Assembly: GCF_023101185.1 (NCBI RefSeq)
Contig: NZ_CP078077.1
Coordinates: 1,393,630-1,457,629, forward strand
Origin: Microbacterium galbinum
Lineage (GTDB): Bacteria; Actinomycetota; Actinomycetes; Actinomycetales; Microbacteriaceae
DNA length: 64,000 nt
Direction of reading: 5' to 3'
Below are positions 50,768 to 60,559 of the stretch, piece by piece. Each line of letters begins with the position of its first letter. Position 1 is the stretch's first letter. The translations under genes and the position numbers were made by a program. Below the pieces are notes generated by a model. The model saw nothing but the letters and a program-made list of their open reading frames with translations, was not told the origin of the DNA and did not search any database.

Positions 50768-51662
50768 TCGACCTCCCGCCGGATCGGCTGAGCGCCCCGT
50801 GGAGCAGGCGCAGCAGCTGGGGGACGGCCGACTCCTGAGCCTCGAGCACGGCGTGGCCGATCTCGAGGCGCTTCAGGGTCTCGGCGAGGTGCGCCTCCTC
50901 GGCCTGCGCCTGCGCGGTGAGCTGGCGCACGATCGCCGCGTCACCCTGCACGAAGTCCGGCACGTCCCAACTGCTGTCGACATCGCTGCGGATGCGCCCC
51001 GTCGCGTGATCGAGCACCGGATCCGCGTCGCGGAGGGTGAGCCACAGCACGTCGTGCTGCACGCGCAGACGGCGCAGCATCCGCTCGGTCTCGCTCGTGA
51101 TCGGCGCCTCGTCGGTGATGACGACGACGATCATGCGCCGCGACACCGTGCGGGTGACGTACGAGAGCAGGCCGTCGCGGTCGTTGGGAACCGTGCTCTC
51201 GTCGGTCGCCCGGCTGATCGTGCGCAGGGCGTGCTCGAGCGCGCCCTCGCTGCGACCGGGGGGCAGACGACGCGCGCGCGAAGCATCGCCGTACACCGTG
51301 GTGAAGTCGTCGCCGTGGCGCAGCGTCAGGATGCCGAGAGCACCGGCCGCCATGATCGCGAGGTCCTTCTTCGGGCGTTCGTCGGCCGCGAGGGCCGTCA
51401 TCGAGCGCCCGGTGTCGACGACGAACAGCACCGTTTGCATGCGCATCGCCCGCGATCGCTTGACCAGCGGCGTGCCTAGGCGGGCGGTCGCGCGCCAGTC
51501 GATGTCGCGCACCTGGTCGCCGTACTCGTACTTGCGCAGGTCTTCGAAGTCCAGGCTGCGCCCGCGCAGCAGCGACGCGTGCGCACCGTCGAGCGCGTGC
51601 ATCGACTTGCGCGACGAGTGCAGGAAGAGCTTGCTCTTCACCTGCGTGATCAGACTGGGCAT
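50754..51662 (-). CDS. DUF58 domain protein
   Basis: 302 residues. The DUF58 signature is present: 'HALDGAHASLLRGRSLDFEDLRKYEYGDQVRDIDWRATARLGTPLVKR'. A VWA-like core follows ('TVLFVVDTGRSMTALAADE', 'MIVVVITDEAPITSE'). No membrane helix. DUF58 proteins sit between the MoxR ATPase and the VWA proteins and are thought to help assemble or activate envelope or metal-dependent complexes. It lies 49 nt downstream of moxR. Confidence 0.87.
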   Translation of the reverse strand: MPSLITQVKSKLFLHSSRKSMHALDGAHASLLRGRSLDFEDLRKYEYGDQVRDIDWRATARLGTPLVKRSRAMRMQTVLFVVDTGRSMTALAADERPKKDLAIMAAGALGILTLRHGDDFTTVYGDASRARRLPPGRSEGALEHALRTISRATDESTVPNDRDGLLSYVTRTVSRRMIVVVITDEAPITSETERMLRRLRVQHDVLWLTLRDADPVLDHATGRIRSDVDSSWDVPDFVQGDAAIVRQLTAQAQAEEAHLAETLKRLEIGHAVLEAQESAVPQLLRLLHGALSRSGGRSNARV

Positions 51663-51711
51663 GGGCTTCTGTTCCGGTGCGGGGGCGACTGTTCCGGGCT
51701 CGGCGACCGGG

Positions 51712-52890
<1,179 letters not shown>

Positions 52891-52974
52891 CTGCAGTCTC
52901 CTCGATCACGCGGGGAAACATCGCGTCCTTCCCCCGCACCAGGGTAACCGCATCCACCGACGCGCCGGCTCGGA

Positions 52975-53000
52975 GCCGATGGGGAGGAGTCCCCATCGGC
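52975..53000 (-). terminator. hairpin terminator after the first Pr6Pr gene
   Basis: GCCGATGGGGA (52975-52985) pairs perfectly with TCCCCATCGGC (52990-53000) over a 4-nt loop, with a further GCTCG/CGAGC pairing outside. On the minus strand it follows the Pr6Pr stop codon by 16 nt and shields the moxR promoter. Confidence 0.75.
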
Positions 53001-53015
53001 CGAGCGACCGTCGGA

Positions 53016-53705
53016 TCAGGGAACGCGGATGCCGCGGCGACGACCCACCCAGACCACACCGGCGGCGACGGCGACGATGCCGATCGCGATCCCGATGATG
53101 TAAAAGACGACCGAGCCCCATCCGCCGGGACCGTGCGGGTCGAGGAACGGATAGGGGTACCACCACGGGTTCCCGGTGATCGGGCCCGTGATGAAGTTCG
53201 CGCGCACCATCGTGTAGACGGTCCACACCAGCGGGAAGATCACGGCGACGAGGGCCGCGCTCCACGGCAGTGCGCGCCGACGCGGAGCGAAGAGCACATC
53301 GAGGAGCATGACGAGCGGCACGATCACGTGCAGCGTCTCGTTGGTCCACACCTCCGAGACGCCGTCGAGGTTGATGTACCGGAGGAGCAGGTTGTAGACG
53401 ATGCCCGTGACGATCATGTAGGTGCTGGTGCAGACGAGCAGCGTGGCCAACCAGCGGGGTTCGGGGGTGTCGTCGCGTCGCGTGCGGATCATCCAGATCG
53501 CGGCGATCGTCAGGGAGACCACTGCGCCGATGTTCGACAGGACGGTGAAGAAGCTGAAGAAGTTCGCCACGACGGTCGGCACGTGCGAACCCCACTCGGT
53601 GGTCGACGAATGCGCGTTCGTGATCGACACCGTGATCTGCCGAACGAGCGCCGCCGCGCCGAGAAGGGCTGCGGCGATCCGCAGGTAGGGCCACCAAGTC
53701 GTCAT
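53016..53705 (-). CDS. Pr6Pr-family membrane protein, paralogue 1
   Basis: 229 residues from ATG 53705 (MTTWWPYLRIAAALLG); the adjacent ATG 53708 is possible. Six helices with conserved family segments: 'NFFSFFTVLSNIGAVVSL', 'YMIVTGIVYNLLLRYI', 'NETLHVIVPLVMLLDVLFAPRRRALPW', 'ANFITGPITGNPWWYPYPFLDP'. The family is related to FAR-17a/AIG1-like multi-helix proteins. In eukaryotes AIG1-like members are lipid hydrolases; the bacterial role is unknown. A same-length paralogue is directly upstream. Confidence 0.78.
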   Translation of the reverse strand: MTTWWPYLRIAAALLGAAALVRQITVSITNAHSSTTEWGSHVPTVVANFFSFFTVLSNIGAVVSLTIAAIWMIRTRRDDTPEPRWLATLLVCTSTYMIVTGIVYNLLLRYINLDGVSEVWTNETLHVIVPLVMLLDVLFAPRRRALPWSAALVAVIFPLVWTVYTMVRANFITGPITGNPWWYPYPFLDPHGPGGWGSVVFYIIGIAIGIVAVAAGVVWVGRRRGIRVP

Positions 53706-53835
53706 CATGCCTCCGCCGCCAATGTATCGGGAGAAGCCCGATGACATCAGTGTGGAGTAGGCGCGAGCTCAGGCGCCACGGTCGGCTCGGGCCCGTACCG
53801 TCGTGGAGCGGCCTGATGCAGGCGAACGGCGCGAC

Positions 53836-54525
53836 CTAGTGACGCTTCCGCGCGCCGCGGAGGCGCCCGATCCCGACGACGATGAGCGAGATGACGACGA
53901 TCGCGGCCGCGATGGCGGCGACGTACAGGCCCACCGAGGCCCAGCTCGAGGTGTTCGGGTTGAGGAACGGGTACGGGTACCAGTAGGGCGTGGCGGTGAA
54001 CGGGTCGGTGATGAACGGCCCGCGAACCAGTGTGTAACCGCCCCACGCGAGCGGGAAGACCACGGCGAGGAGCGCGGTGCCCCAACCGAGTGAGCGGCGG
54101 CGCGGTGCGAAGAGAACGTCGAGCAGCATCACGATCGGGAGCACGACGTGCAGCGTCTCGCTCGTCCACGCCTCGGTCGCGCTGTGCGAGGGGATGTTGC
54201 GCAGCAGCAGGTTGTAGACGATGCCGGTCGTGATCATGTAGGTGCTCGCGTAGGCGAGCAGCACGGCGAGCCAGCGGGGTTCCGTGTCGTCGCTGCGGCG
54301 GGTGCGCAGCATCCACCCGGCGGCGATCAGCAGGACGATGGCCGCGATGAGACCGGAGAGCGTGGTGAAGAAACTGAAGAAGTTCGAGACTGCGGTGGGG
54401 ATGTCGCGTCCCCATTCGGTCGTCGCCGCCTGGGCGGTCGCGATCTCGCGTGTGAGCTGCCGCGCGAGTGCCGCGAGCGCGAGTAGGGCGGCGACGATCC
54501 GCACGTAGGGCCACACAGTTTTCAT
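53836..54525 (-). CDS. Pr6Pr-family membrane protein, paralogue 2
   Basis: 229 residues, the same length and layout as the downstream neighbour: 'NFFSFFTTLSGLIAAIVL', 'YMITTGIVYNLLLRNI', 'SETLHVVLPIVMLLDVLFAPRRRSLGW', 'GPFITDPFTATPYWYPYPFLNP'. The conserved Thr/His (SETLH) and the Trp-Tyr-Pro-Tyr segment are shared by both. The two evidently arose by tandem duplication and have since diverged at most loop positions. 130 nt separate them, so each may have its own promoter. Confidence 0.78.
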   Translation of the reverse strand: MKTVWPYVRIVAALLALAALARQLTREIATAQAATTEWGRDIPTAVSNFFSFFTTLSGLIAAIVLLIAAGWMLRTRRSDDTEPRWLAVLLAYASTYMITTGIVYNLLLRNIPSHSATEAWTSETLHVVLPIVMLLDVLFAPRRRSLGWGTALLAVVFPLAWGGYTLVRGPFITDPFTATPYWYPYPFLNPNTSSWASVGLYVAAIAAAIVVISLIVVGIGRLRGARKRH

Positions 54526-54714
54526 CGTTCCTCCGACGTTCCGTGCTCGACACTCTGGCGGTCGAACCGTCGGACACCGTAGCCGTGAAACGGGCGAACT
54601 TCGGCATCTCAGGGCGGTTTCCCACTCTGGACGCGGGCTTGTCGGAATATCGCTAAGTGGGGCGCCGGATTCGGGCGAATTCGCTATGGCGATCGGTATA
54701 TCGATACGCCTGGG

Positions 54715-55644
54715 TCAGCCCCGCCGCCCCCACCTCAACCGCGTCACGAGCACACCCAGCAGGCAGAGCGCGCCGCCGAGGAACATCAGCGGGGTCGGCA
54801 CCTCGCCGAGGATCGCCCACGACATCAGGATCGCGACCGCGGGCACGACGTAGGTCGTGGCGGAGGTCTGCCCCGCGGTGCTGCGCTGCAGCACGTAGGC
54901 CCAGGTCGTGAAGGCGATCGCCGTGGGGAAGATGCCGAGGTAGACGACCCAGAGGGTCGAGCCGAGGGGAGCGCTCTGCAGCGCGCCGATGAGGCTGCCC
55001 GTCCACGGCAGCAGTGCGACGGTGCCCGCCATCGCGCCGAGCCAGGTGAGCGTCGTCGCATCGGACCCGGCGCTCAGCAGATGCTTCTGCAGCAGCGTGC
55101 ACCCCGCGTACATGACCGCGGCGAGCAGGGCCAGCAGCAGCCCCGTGAGGTCGGGGCCCTCGCCCTCGGCCGCCTGTGAGTTCATGCCGATCAGCACGAC
55201 GCCGAGGAACGCGATCGGCGCGCCGATGATCAGCGGCTTCGGGAACCCCTCGCGCAGGAAGAGTCCGCTGAACACCACGACCATCAGCGGTGCGAGGTTC
55301 ACCACCATGGCCGCCGTGCCCGCGTCGAGCGTACGCTCGGCGGCGTTGAGCGCCAGGTTGTAGACGCAGAACCACCCGACGCCCCACACCGCGACCAGCC
55401 ACCAGTGCCGCCGCGCGGGCAGACGGATGCCGTGGCGCACCGCGATGACCGCGAGAACAAGACTGCCGACCGCCATGCGCAGTAGCGCGAGCGCACCCGG
55501 GTCGAAGTGCGGACCCGCACCGCGGATGCCGATGAACGCCGACGCCCAGAGCACGACCGTCACGAGGGCGGCGATCAGCACGAGCGGTCCCTGCCGGGGC
55601 TTCGTGCCCTGTAGGTCGCCGGTGAGGGGAGCGGTCTTCGACAT
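54715..55644 (-). CDS. DMT-superfamily (EamA) transporter
   Basis: 309 residues with ten helices as two EamA repeats: '[35 protein letters not shown]' in the first, and '[23 protein letters not shown]' plus '[32 protein letters not shown]' in the second. The family exports amino acids, nucleobases or other small metabolites; substrate unknown. Single gene, divergent from purA. Confidence 0.85.
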   Translation of the reverse strand: MSKTAPLTGDLQGTKPRQGPLVLIAALVTVVLWASAFIGIRGAGPHFDPGALALLRMAVGSLVLAVIAVRHGIRLPARRHWWLVAVWGVGWFCVYNLALNAAERTLDAGTAAMVVNLAPLMVVVFSGLFLREGFPKPLIIGAPIAFLGVVLIGMNSQAAEGEGPDLTGLLLALLAAVMYAGCTLLQKHLLSAGSDATTLTWLGAMAGTVALLPWTGSLIGALQSAPLGSTLWVVYLGIFPTAIAFTTWAYVLQRSTAGQTSATTYVVPAVAILMSWAILGEVPTPLMFLGGALCLLGVLVTRLRWGRRG

Positions 55645-55819
55645 CCTCCGATGGTGTCAGGGGTCTCCGACATCCGCGATGCGCGGGAGCGACAGCATCC
55701 GCACGTTTCCCGCCAGGACCTCGCCGAAGGCGATGTCGGCCCCTTCGATAGGATGGGGGAGCCCGACAAGGGCCAGCTCATCAGCCGGTGCAAACCCGGC
55801 GAAAGCAAGGGGGACACCC

Positions 55820-57106
55820 ATGCCAGGAATCGTTATCGTCGGCGTGCAGTGGGGCGACGAAGGAAAGGGCAAGGCCACCGATCTGCTCGGTGACCGCACC
55901 GACTGGGTCGTGAAGTTCAACGGCGGCAACAACGCCGGGCACACCGTCGTGGTGGGCAACGAGAAGTACGCCCTGCACCTGCTGCCCTCCGGCATCCTCT
56001 CCCCCGGCGTCACGCCGGTCATCGGCAACGGCGTCGTCGTCGACCTCGAGGTGCTCTTCCACGAGCTCGAGGCGCTCGGCGCCCGCGGCATCGACGTGTC
56101 GCGCCTGAAGGTGAGCGCCAACGCGCACATCATCACCCAGTACCACCGCACGCTCGACAAGGTCACCGAGCGTTTCCTCGGCAAGCGCATGATCGGCACC
56201 ACCGGCCGCGGCATCGGACCGGCCTACGCCGACAAGATCAACCGCGTCGGCATCCGCGTGCAAGACCTGTTCGACGAGAACATCCTGCGCCAGAAGGTCG
56301 AGGGTGCGCTCGATCAGAAGAACCACCTGCTGGTGAAGATCTTCAACCGCCGCGCCATCACGGTCGACGAGATCGTCGAAGACCTGCTCTCGTACGCCGA
56401 GCGGCTGCGCCCGCTGGTCGCTGACACCGGCTACCTGCTGGCCGAGGCGCTCGACCGCGGCGAGGTCGTCGTGTTCGAGGGCGGCCAGGCCACCATGCTC
56501 GACGTCGACCACGGCACCTACCCGTTCGTCACGTCGTCGTCGGCGACCGCGGGTGGCGCGGCCACCGGTTCGGGCGTCGGTCCCGGTGCACTCGACCGCA
56601 TCGTCGGCATCGTCAAGGCGTACACGACCCGCGTCGGATCGGGTCCGTTCCCGACCGAGCTCTTCGACGAGCAGGGCGAATGGCTGCGCTCGCGCGGCTT
56701 CGAGTTCGGCACCACCACCGGCCGTCCGCGCCGCGTCGGCTGGTACGACGCCCCGATCACCCGCTACGCCACGCGCGTCAACGGCATCACCGACCTCGTG
56801 CTCACCAAGCTCGACATCCTCACCGGACTCGAGCAGATCCCCGTGTGCGTCGCCTACGACGTCGACGGCGAGCGCTTCGACGAGGTGCCGGTCAACCAGA
56901 CCGACTTCCACCACGCGACGCCGATCCTCGAGTACTTCCCCGGCTGGAGCGAAGACATCTCGGTGGCCCGCACCTTCGACGACCTGCCCAAGAACGCGCA
57001 GGACTACGTGCTCGCGCTCGAGAAGATGAGCAACACGCGCATCTCGGTCATCGGCGTGGGCCCGGAGCGCGACCAGGTGGTCGTGCGCCACGACCTCGTC
57101 GACTGA
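55820..57106 (+). CDS. purA: adenylosuccinate synthetase
   Basis: 428 residues, the standard length. GTP-dependent joining of IMP and aspartate, the first step from IMP to AMP. Signatures: '[18 protein letters not shown]' with the catalytic Asp/Lys loop, '[13 protein letters not shown]' with catalytic His, '[17 protein letters not shown]', '[14 protein letters not shown]' and the C-terminal '[11 protein letters not shown]'. An AAGGGGG ribosome site is upstream of the ATG. A lactonase-family gene follows after only 4 nt and is likely cotranscribed. Confidence 0.96.
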   Translation: MPGIVIVGVQWGDEGKGKATDLLGDRTDWVVKFNGGNNAGHTVVVGNEKYALHLLPSGILSPGVTPVIGNGVVVDLEVLFHELEALGARGIDVSRLKVSANAHIITQYHRTLDKVTERFLGKRMIGTTGRGIGPAYADKINRVGIRVQDLFDENILRQKVEGALDQKNHLLVKIFNRRAITVDEIVEDLLSYAERLRPLVADTGYLLAEALDRGEVVVFEGGQATMLDVDHGTYPFVTSSSATAGGAATGSGVGPGALDRIVGIVKAYTTRVGSGPFPTELFDEQGEWLRSRGFEFGTTTGRPRRVGWYDAPITRYATRVNGITDLVLTKLDILTGLEQIPVCVAYDVDGERFDEVPVNQTDFHHATPILEYFPGWSEDISVARTFDDLPKNAQDYVLALEKMSNTRISVIGVGPERDQVVVRHDLVD

Positions 57107-57110
57107 CCCC

Positions 57111-58214
57111 GTGACCCGTTTCTGGCTCGGGGGCTACGGCCCCGAGATGGACGGTTCCGCCGAGGGGATCGGATTCCTCGCCGGAGACGACGGCCGCGAA
57201 GCCACGACGCTCGGCTACCGCGACCTCGCGGCGACGGCATCCTCACCGTCGTGGTTGGCGCAGCATCCGTCGCTCGACGTCGTCTACGCGGCGCTCGAGC
57301 ACGAGGGCGCGGTGCAGGCCTTCGTGCGCTCGGGCGAGGGATCGCTCGCGCCGCTCGGCGGCCCGGTGCCGGCAGGAGAGGCCGTGTGCCACCTGGCCGT
57401 CTCGCGCGACGGGGCCACGCTGATCGCCAGTTGCTACGGCGACGGTCGGGTGGTGCGATTCGGCCTCGCGACCGACGGGCGCATCGTGCCGGCGAAGGCG
57501 GATGCCGCGGCGGCGCTGCGCGCGGCACTGTTCGGCGAGGACGAAGACCCCGACGCGGTGCGCGAGGAACCGGGCGTGGGTGCGGCGGCATCCGATCCCT
57601 ACGGTCTGCCCGACCGCGCCTCGCACGCACACTCGGCGGCGTTCCTGCCCGATGGGCGCATCGTCACGACCGACCTCGGCTTCGACCTCGTGCGCTTCTG
57701 GCGGCTGTCGGGAACCGGGCTGCGCCTCGACCACGAGGTGATCCTGCCGCTCGGCGTCGGTCCGCGTCACATGGTGGTGCACCCGAGCGGGCACCTGCAC
57801 ATCGTCACGGAGTACTCGTGCGAGGTGTTCACCCTCGCCGAGACCCCGAGCGGGTCGTGGGCCGTCGTGTCGTCGACCCTGTCGAGTCCCATCGCCGAGG
57901 TCGGCGTCGACTTCCCCGCCGAGCTCGCCCGCACCCGCGACGGCGCCTTCCTGTACACGGCCCTGCGCGGCAGCAACACGATCGCGGCGCTGCGCGTGCT
58001 CGGCGGGGGTGAGCGCCTCGAATCCATCGCGCTCGCCGACTCCGGCGTCGACTGGCCGCGCCATCACCTGGTGTTCGAGGGCAAGCTCGTGGTCGCCGGG
58101 CAGCGGTCCGACTCGATCAGTCTGATCGACCTCGACGAGCGCACGGGCGCGCCCCTCGGCATCCGCCACCAGGCCCCCGCCGCGACGCCGACGCACATCC
58201 TGCCGGTGCGCTGA
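57111..58214 (+). CDS. lactonase-family beta-propeller protein
   Basis: 367 residues from GTG 57111, 4 nt after purA. Repeated propeller-blade motifs: 'PSWLAQHPSLDVVYAALEHEG', 'VCHLAVSRDGATLIASCYGDGRVV', 'SAAFLPDGRIVTTDLGFDLVRFW', 'GPRHMVVHPSGHLHIVTEYSCEVF', 'FLYTALRGSNTIAALRV' and 'WPRHHLVFEGKLVVAGQRSDSISL'. They match the seven-bladed 6-phosphogluconolactonase/YbhE type ('GPRHMVxHP' is diagnostic). It hydrolyses a sugar lactone; the exact substrate and the reason for pairing with purA are unclear. Confidence 0.83.
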   Translation: MTRFWLGGYGPEMDGSAEGIGFLAGDDGREATTLGYRDLAATASSPSWLAQHPSLDVVYAALEHEGAVQAFVRSGEGSLAPLGGPVPAGEAVCHLAVSRDGATLIASCYGDGRVVRFGLATDGRIVPAKADAAAALRAALFGEDEDPDAVREEPGVGAAASDPYGLPDRASHAHSAAFLPDGRIVTTDLGFDLVRFWRLSGTGLRLDHEVILPLGVGPRHMVVHPSGHLHIVTEYSCEVFTLAETPSGSWAVVSSTLSSPIAEVGVDFPAELARTRDGAFLYTALRGSNTIAALRVLGGGERLESIALADSGVDWPRHHLVFEGKLVVAGQRSDSISLIDLDERTGAPLGIRHQAPAATPTHILPVR

Positions 58215-58249
58215 CCCCTGCCCGCCGGGCTTCGGTCAGGCTCGGCGTG

Positions 58250-58337
58250 TGTACCCAACTCAGGAAGAACGCTCGGATTTCGCCGGATCCGGCTTGTTTC
58301 GGGCGGTTCTGGTTCGGTCCTTCCTGAGTTGGGTACG
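58250..58337. repeat. 88-bp palindromic element, family 3, copy b
   Basis: GTACCCAACTCAGGAAGAAC on the left and CCTTCCTGAGTTGGGTAC on the right, with the shared centre GCCGGATCCGGC. This copy has the more complete left end of the two. Confidence 0.8.
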
Positions 58338-58355
58338 CCCTCGGCCGGAGAAGCG

Positions 58356-58440
58356 GTGCACAACTCCGGAGAATCGGTCCCGATCTGGCGGGTTTCGCAC
58401 CCCAGCGCCGGCGCGGCCCGGTTTCTCCGGAGTTGTGAAC
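58356..58440. repeat. 85-bp palindromic element, family 2, copy d
   Basis: GTGCACAACTCCGGAGAA (58356-58373) and TTTCTCCGGAGTTGTGAAC (58422-58440) flank an unrelated GC-rich centre. It lies 18 bp after the family-3 element, so the 324-bp gap holds two unrelated palindromic units in series. The remaining ~100 bp before the flavoprotein gene should contain its promoter, but no clear boxes are seen. Confidence 0.8.
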
Positions 58441-58539
58441 CCCACGCGGCGCATACCGTACCCGGCGCGTCGGGGAACAACCACCCCGTGACACGACGTT
58501 GCTGTTCAGCGAGACTGTTGCGCGGAGAGGTGCGAAGCG

Positions 58540-59973
58540 ATGACTGCAGACAAGACGAACGAGTACGACCTGATCGTGCTGGGCGGAGGACCGGTCGGCG
58601 AGAACGTCGCGGACCGCGCGGTGCAGGGAGGTCTCACGGCGATCATCGTCGAGAGCGAGCTGGTCGGCGGGGAGTGCTCGTACTGGGCGTGCATGCCGTC
58701 GAAGGCGCTGTTGCGCTCGGCCCAGGCGCTGCGCGCGGCCCAGCACGTCGCCGGCGCGAAAGAGGCGGTGACCGGTGCTCTCGACGTGCGTGCGGTCTTC
58801 GCGCGCCGCGACTCCTTCACGAGCAACTGGTCGGACGACGGCCAGGTGAAGTGGCTCGAGTCGGCGCACATCGATCTGGCCCGCGGGCACGGGCGCCTGA
58901 CGGGCGAGCGCGAGGTCACGGTGACCGATGCCGACGGCGGCACGCGCGTGCTGCATGCCCGCCACGCGGTCGCGATCAGCACGGGTTCGGATGCCGTCGT
59001 GCCGCCGATCCCCGGCCTGCGCGAGGCTTCTCCGTGGACGAGCCGCGAGGCCACGAGCGCCGAGGAGCTTCCGGATTCGCTGGCCGTGATCGGCGGCGGT
59101 GTGGTCGCGGTCGAGATGGCGACGGCCTACGCCGCGCTCGGATCGACGGTCACCCTCATCGCACGCAGCGACCTGCTGGGCGGCATGGAGCCGTTCGCGG
59201 GCGAGCGCGTCGCGGCGGGGCTGCGCGAGCTCGGCGTCGACGTGCGGCTGAACACGGGCACGTCGGCCGTGCGGCGCGATGACGCCGGCGTCACGATCAC
59301 CCTCGACGACGACAGCGAGATCACCGCGAGCGAGGTGCTCGTGGCGACGGGGCGTTCGCCGCGCAGCGGCGACATCGGCCTCGAGACGGCGGGTCTCGAG
59401 TCCGGCACGTGGATCGAGGTCGACGACACCCTGCGGGTGCCCGGTTCGGACTGGCTGTACGCGGTGGGCGACGTCAACGGCCGGGTGCTGCTCACGCACC
59501 AGGGCAAGTACCAGGCGCGCGCGGCGGGCGATGTGATCGCCGCCCGGGCGAAGGACGAGCCGGTGGATGCCGACGAGTGGGGTCGCCACGCCGCGACCGC
59601 AGACCACGCCGCGGTTCCGCAGGTGACCTTCTCGATCCCCGAGGTGGGATCGGTCGGGCTCACCGAGAAGGCCGCACGCGATGCGGGCCACGAGGTGAAG
59701 GTCGTCGACTACGACCTGGGCTGGGTGGCCGGGGCGAGCCTCTACGAGGACGGGTTCGAGGGGCAGGCCCGGCTCGTCGTCGACACCGCGCGCGACGTCG
59801 TGCTCGGTGCGACGTTCGTCGGCCCGGAGGTCGCCGAACTGGTGCAGGCCGCGACGATCGCGGTCGTCGGCGAGGTGCCGATCAAGCGCCTGTGGCACGC
59901 CGTGCCCTCGTATCCGACGGTGAGCGAGGTCTGGCTGCGGCTGCTCGAGGGCTGCGGGCGGGCCTCGGCGTGA
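58540..59973 (+). CDS. flavoprotein disulfide reductase-like protein with altered active-site base
   Basis: 477 residues. FAD-binding 'DLIVLGGGPVGENVADRAV', a redox pair 'GGECSYWACMPSK' (Cys-x4-Cys), NAD(P)-binding 'LAVIGGGVVAVEMATAYAALGSTVTLI' and the second FAD contact 'WLYAVGDVNG' place it with dihydrolipoamide/mercuric reductases. The C-terminal base motif, normally H-x-H-P-T-x-x-E, reads 'HAVPSYPTVSE', so the catalytic His is replaced by Tyr. It is not an ordinary lipoamide dehydrogenase. No pyruvate-dehydrogenase or mer genes are nearby. Confidence 0.83.
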   Translation: MTADKTNEYDLIVLGGGPVGENVADRAVQGGLTAIIVESELVGGECSYWACMPSKALLRSAQALRAAQHVAGAKEAVTGALDVRAVFARRDSFTSNWSDDGQVKWLESAHIDLARGHGRLTGEREVTVTDADGGTRVLHARHAVAISTGSDAVVPPIPGLREASPWTSREATSAEELPDSLAVIGGGVVAVEMATAYAALGSTVTLIARSDLLGGMEPFAGERVAAGLRELGVDVRLNTGTSAVRRDDAGVTITLDDDSEITASEVLVATGRSPRSGDIGLETAGLESGTWIEVDDTLRVPGSDWLYAVGDVNGRVLLTHQGKYQARAAGDVIAARAKDEPVDADEWGRHAATADHAAVPQVTFSIPEVGSVGLTEKAARDAGHEVKVVDYDLGWVAGASLYEDGFEGQARLVVDTARDVVLGATFVGPEVAELVQAATIAVVGEVPIKRLWHAVPSYPTVSEVWLRLLEGCGRASA

Positions 59974-60163
59974 GCCGCCGGGCCGGGGCGTCGACGGAGG
60001 CGCTGCGGCATCCGATCCGAATCGGCCGACGCTCCGAACAGGGAGTGACGGCGGATGCTTCGCTGCGCGCTTTATTTCTCACATTGACGGCCGCGCGCAC
60101 AACCCCCGCCGCAATGTCGGCGACCTCTTATACGCTCTAACCCACATCCCAGGAGGCAGAACC

Positions 60164-60466
60164 ATGAAGGCTGTACTCGCAGGAACCGTGATCGCCGAGG
60201 CCGACGAAGCCGACCTCTTCCGCATCGAGGGCAACTGGTACTTCCCGCCGGCGTCGATCACGCCGGGCGCGCTCGTCGAGAGCCCGACGCCGTACACGTG
60301 CCCCTGGAAGGGTGCGGCGCAGTACTTCTCCGTCGAGGTCGACGGAAAGCTGCACAAAGACCTCGCGTGGTCGTACCCGACGCCGTACCCGACCGCTTTC
60401 GAGCGCGTCGGCGGCGACTTCTCGGGCTACGTCGCGTTCGACCCGAGCGTCGCGGTCTCGGCCTGA
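60164..60466 (+). CDS. DUF427-domain protein
   Basis: 100 residues, AGGAGG 8 nt upstream. The single DUF427 domain is complete: 'GTVIAEADEADLFRIEGNWYFPPASI', then 'TPYTCPWKGAAQYFSVEVDGK' and 'DLAWSYPTPYPTAFERVGGDFSGYVAFDP'. A compact beta barrel-like fold; the conserved CPWKG segment suggests ligand binding but the biochemical role of the family is unknown. It precedes the osmoprotectant transporter by 93 nt and may be cotranscribed with it. Confidence 0.87.
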   Translation: MKAVLAGTVIAEADEADLFRIEGNWYFPPASITPGALVESPTPYTCPWKGAAQYFSVEVDGKLHKDLAWSYPTPYPTAFERVGGDFSGYVAFDPSVAVSA

Positions 60467-60559
60467 TCGGCGACGGCATCCGCTCGTCGTCGTAGAACCC
60501 GCCGCACACATGCCCGCCATCGTCGCGCCCTGCATCGATCCCCCGACGGGAGACCACCC

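Noticed and set aside
55645..55819. Purine riboswitch upstream of purA
   Set aside because: No three-way-junction signature or conserved purine-aptamer core was seen; only a weak -10-like TAGGAT at 55749-55754.
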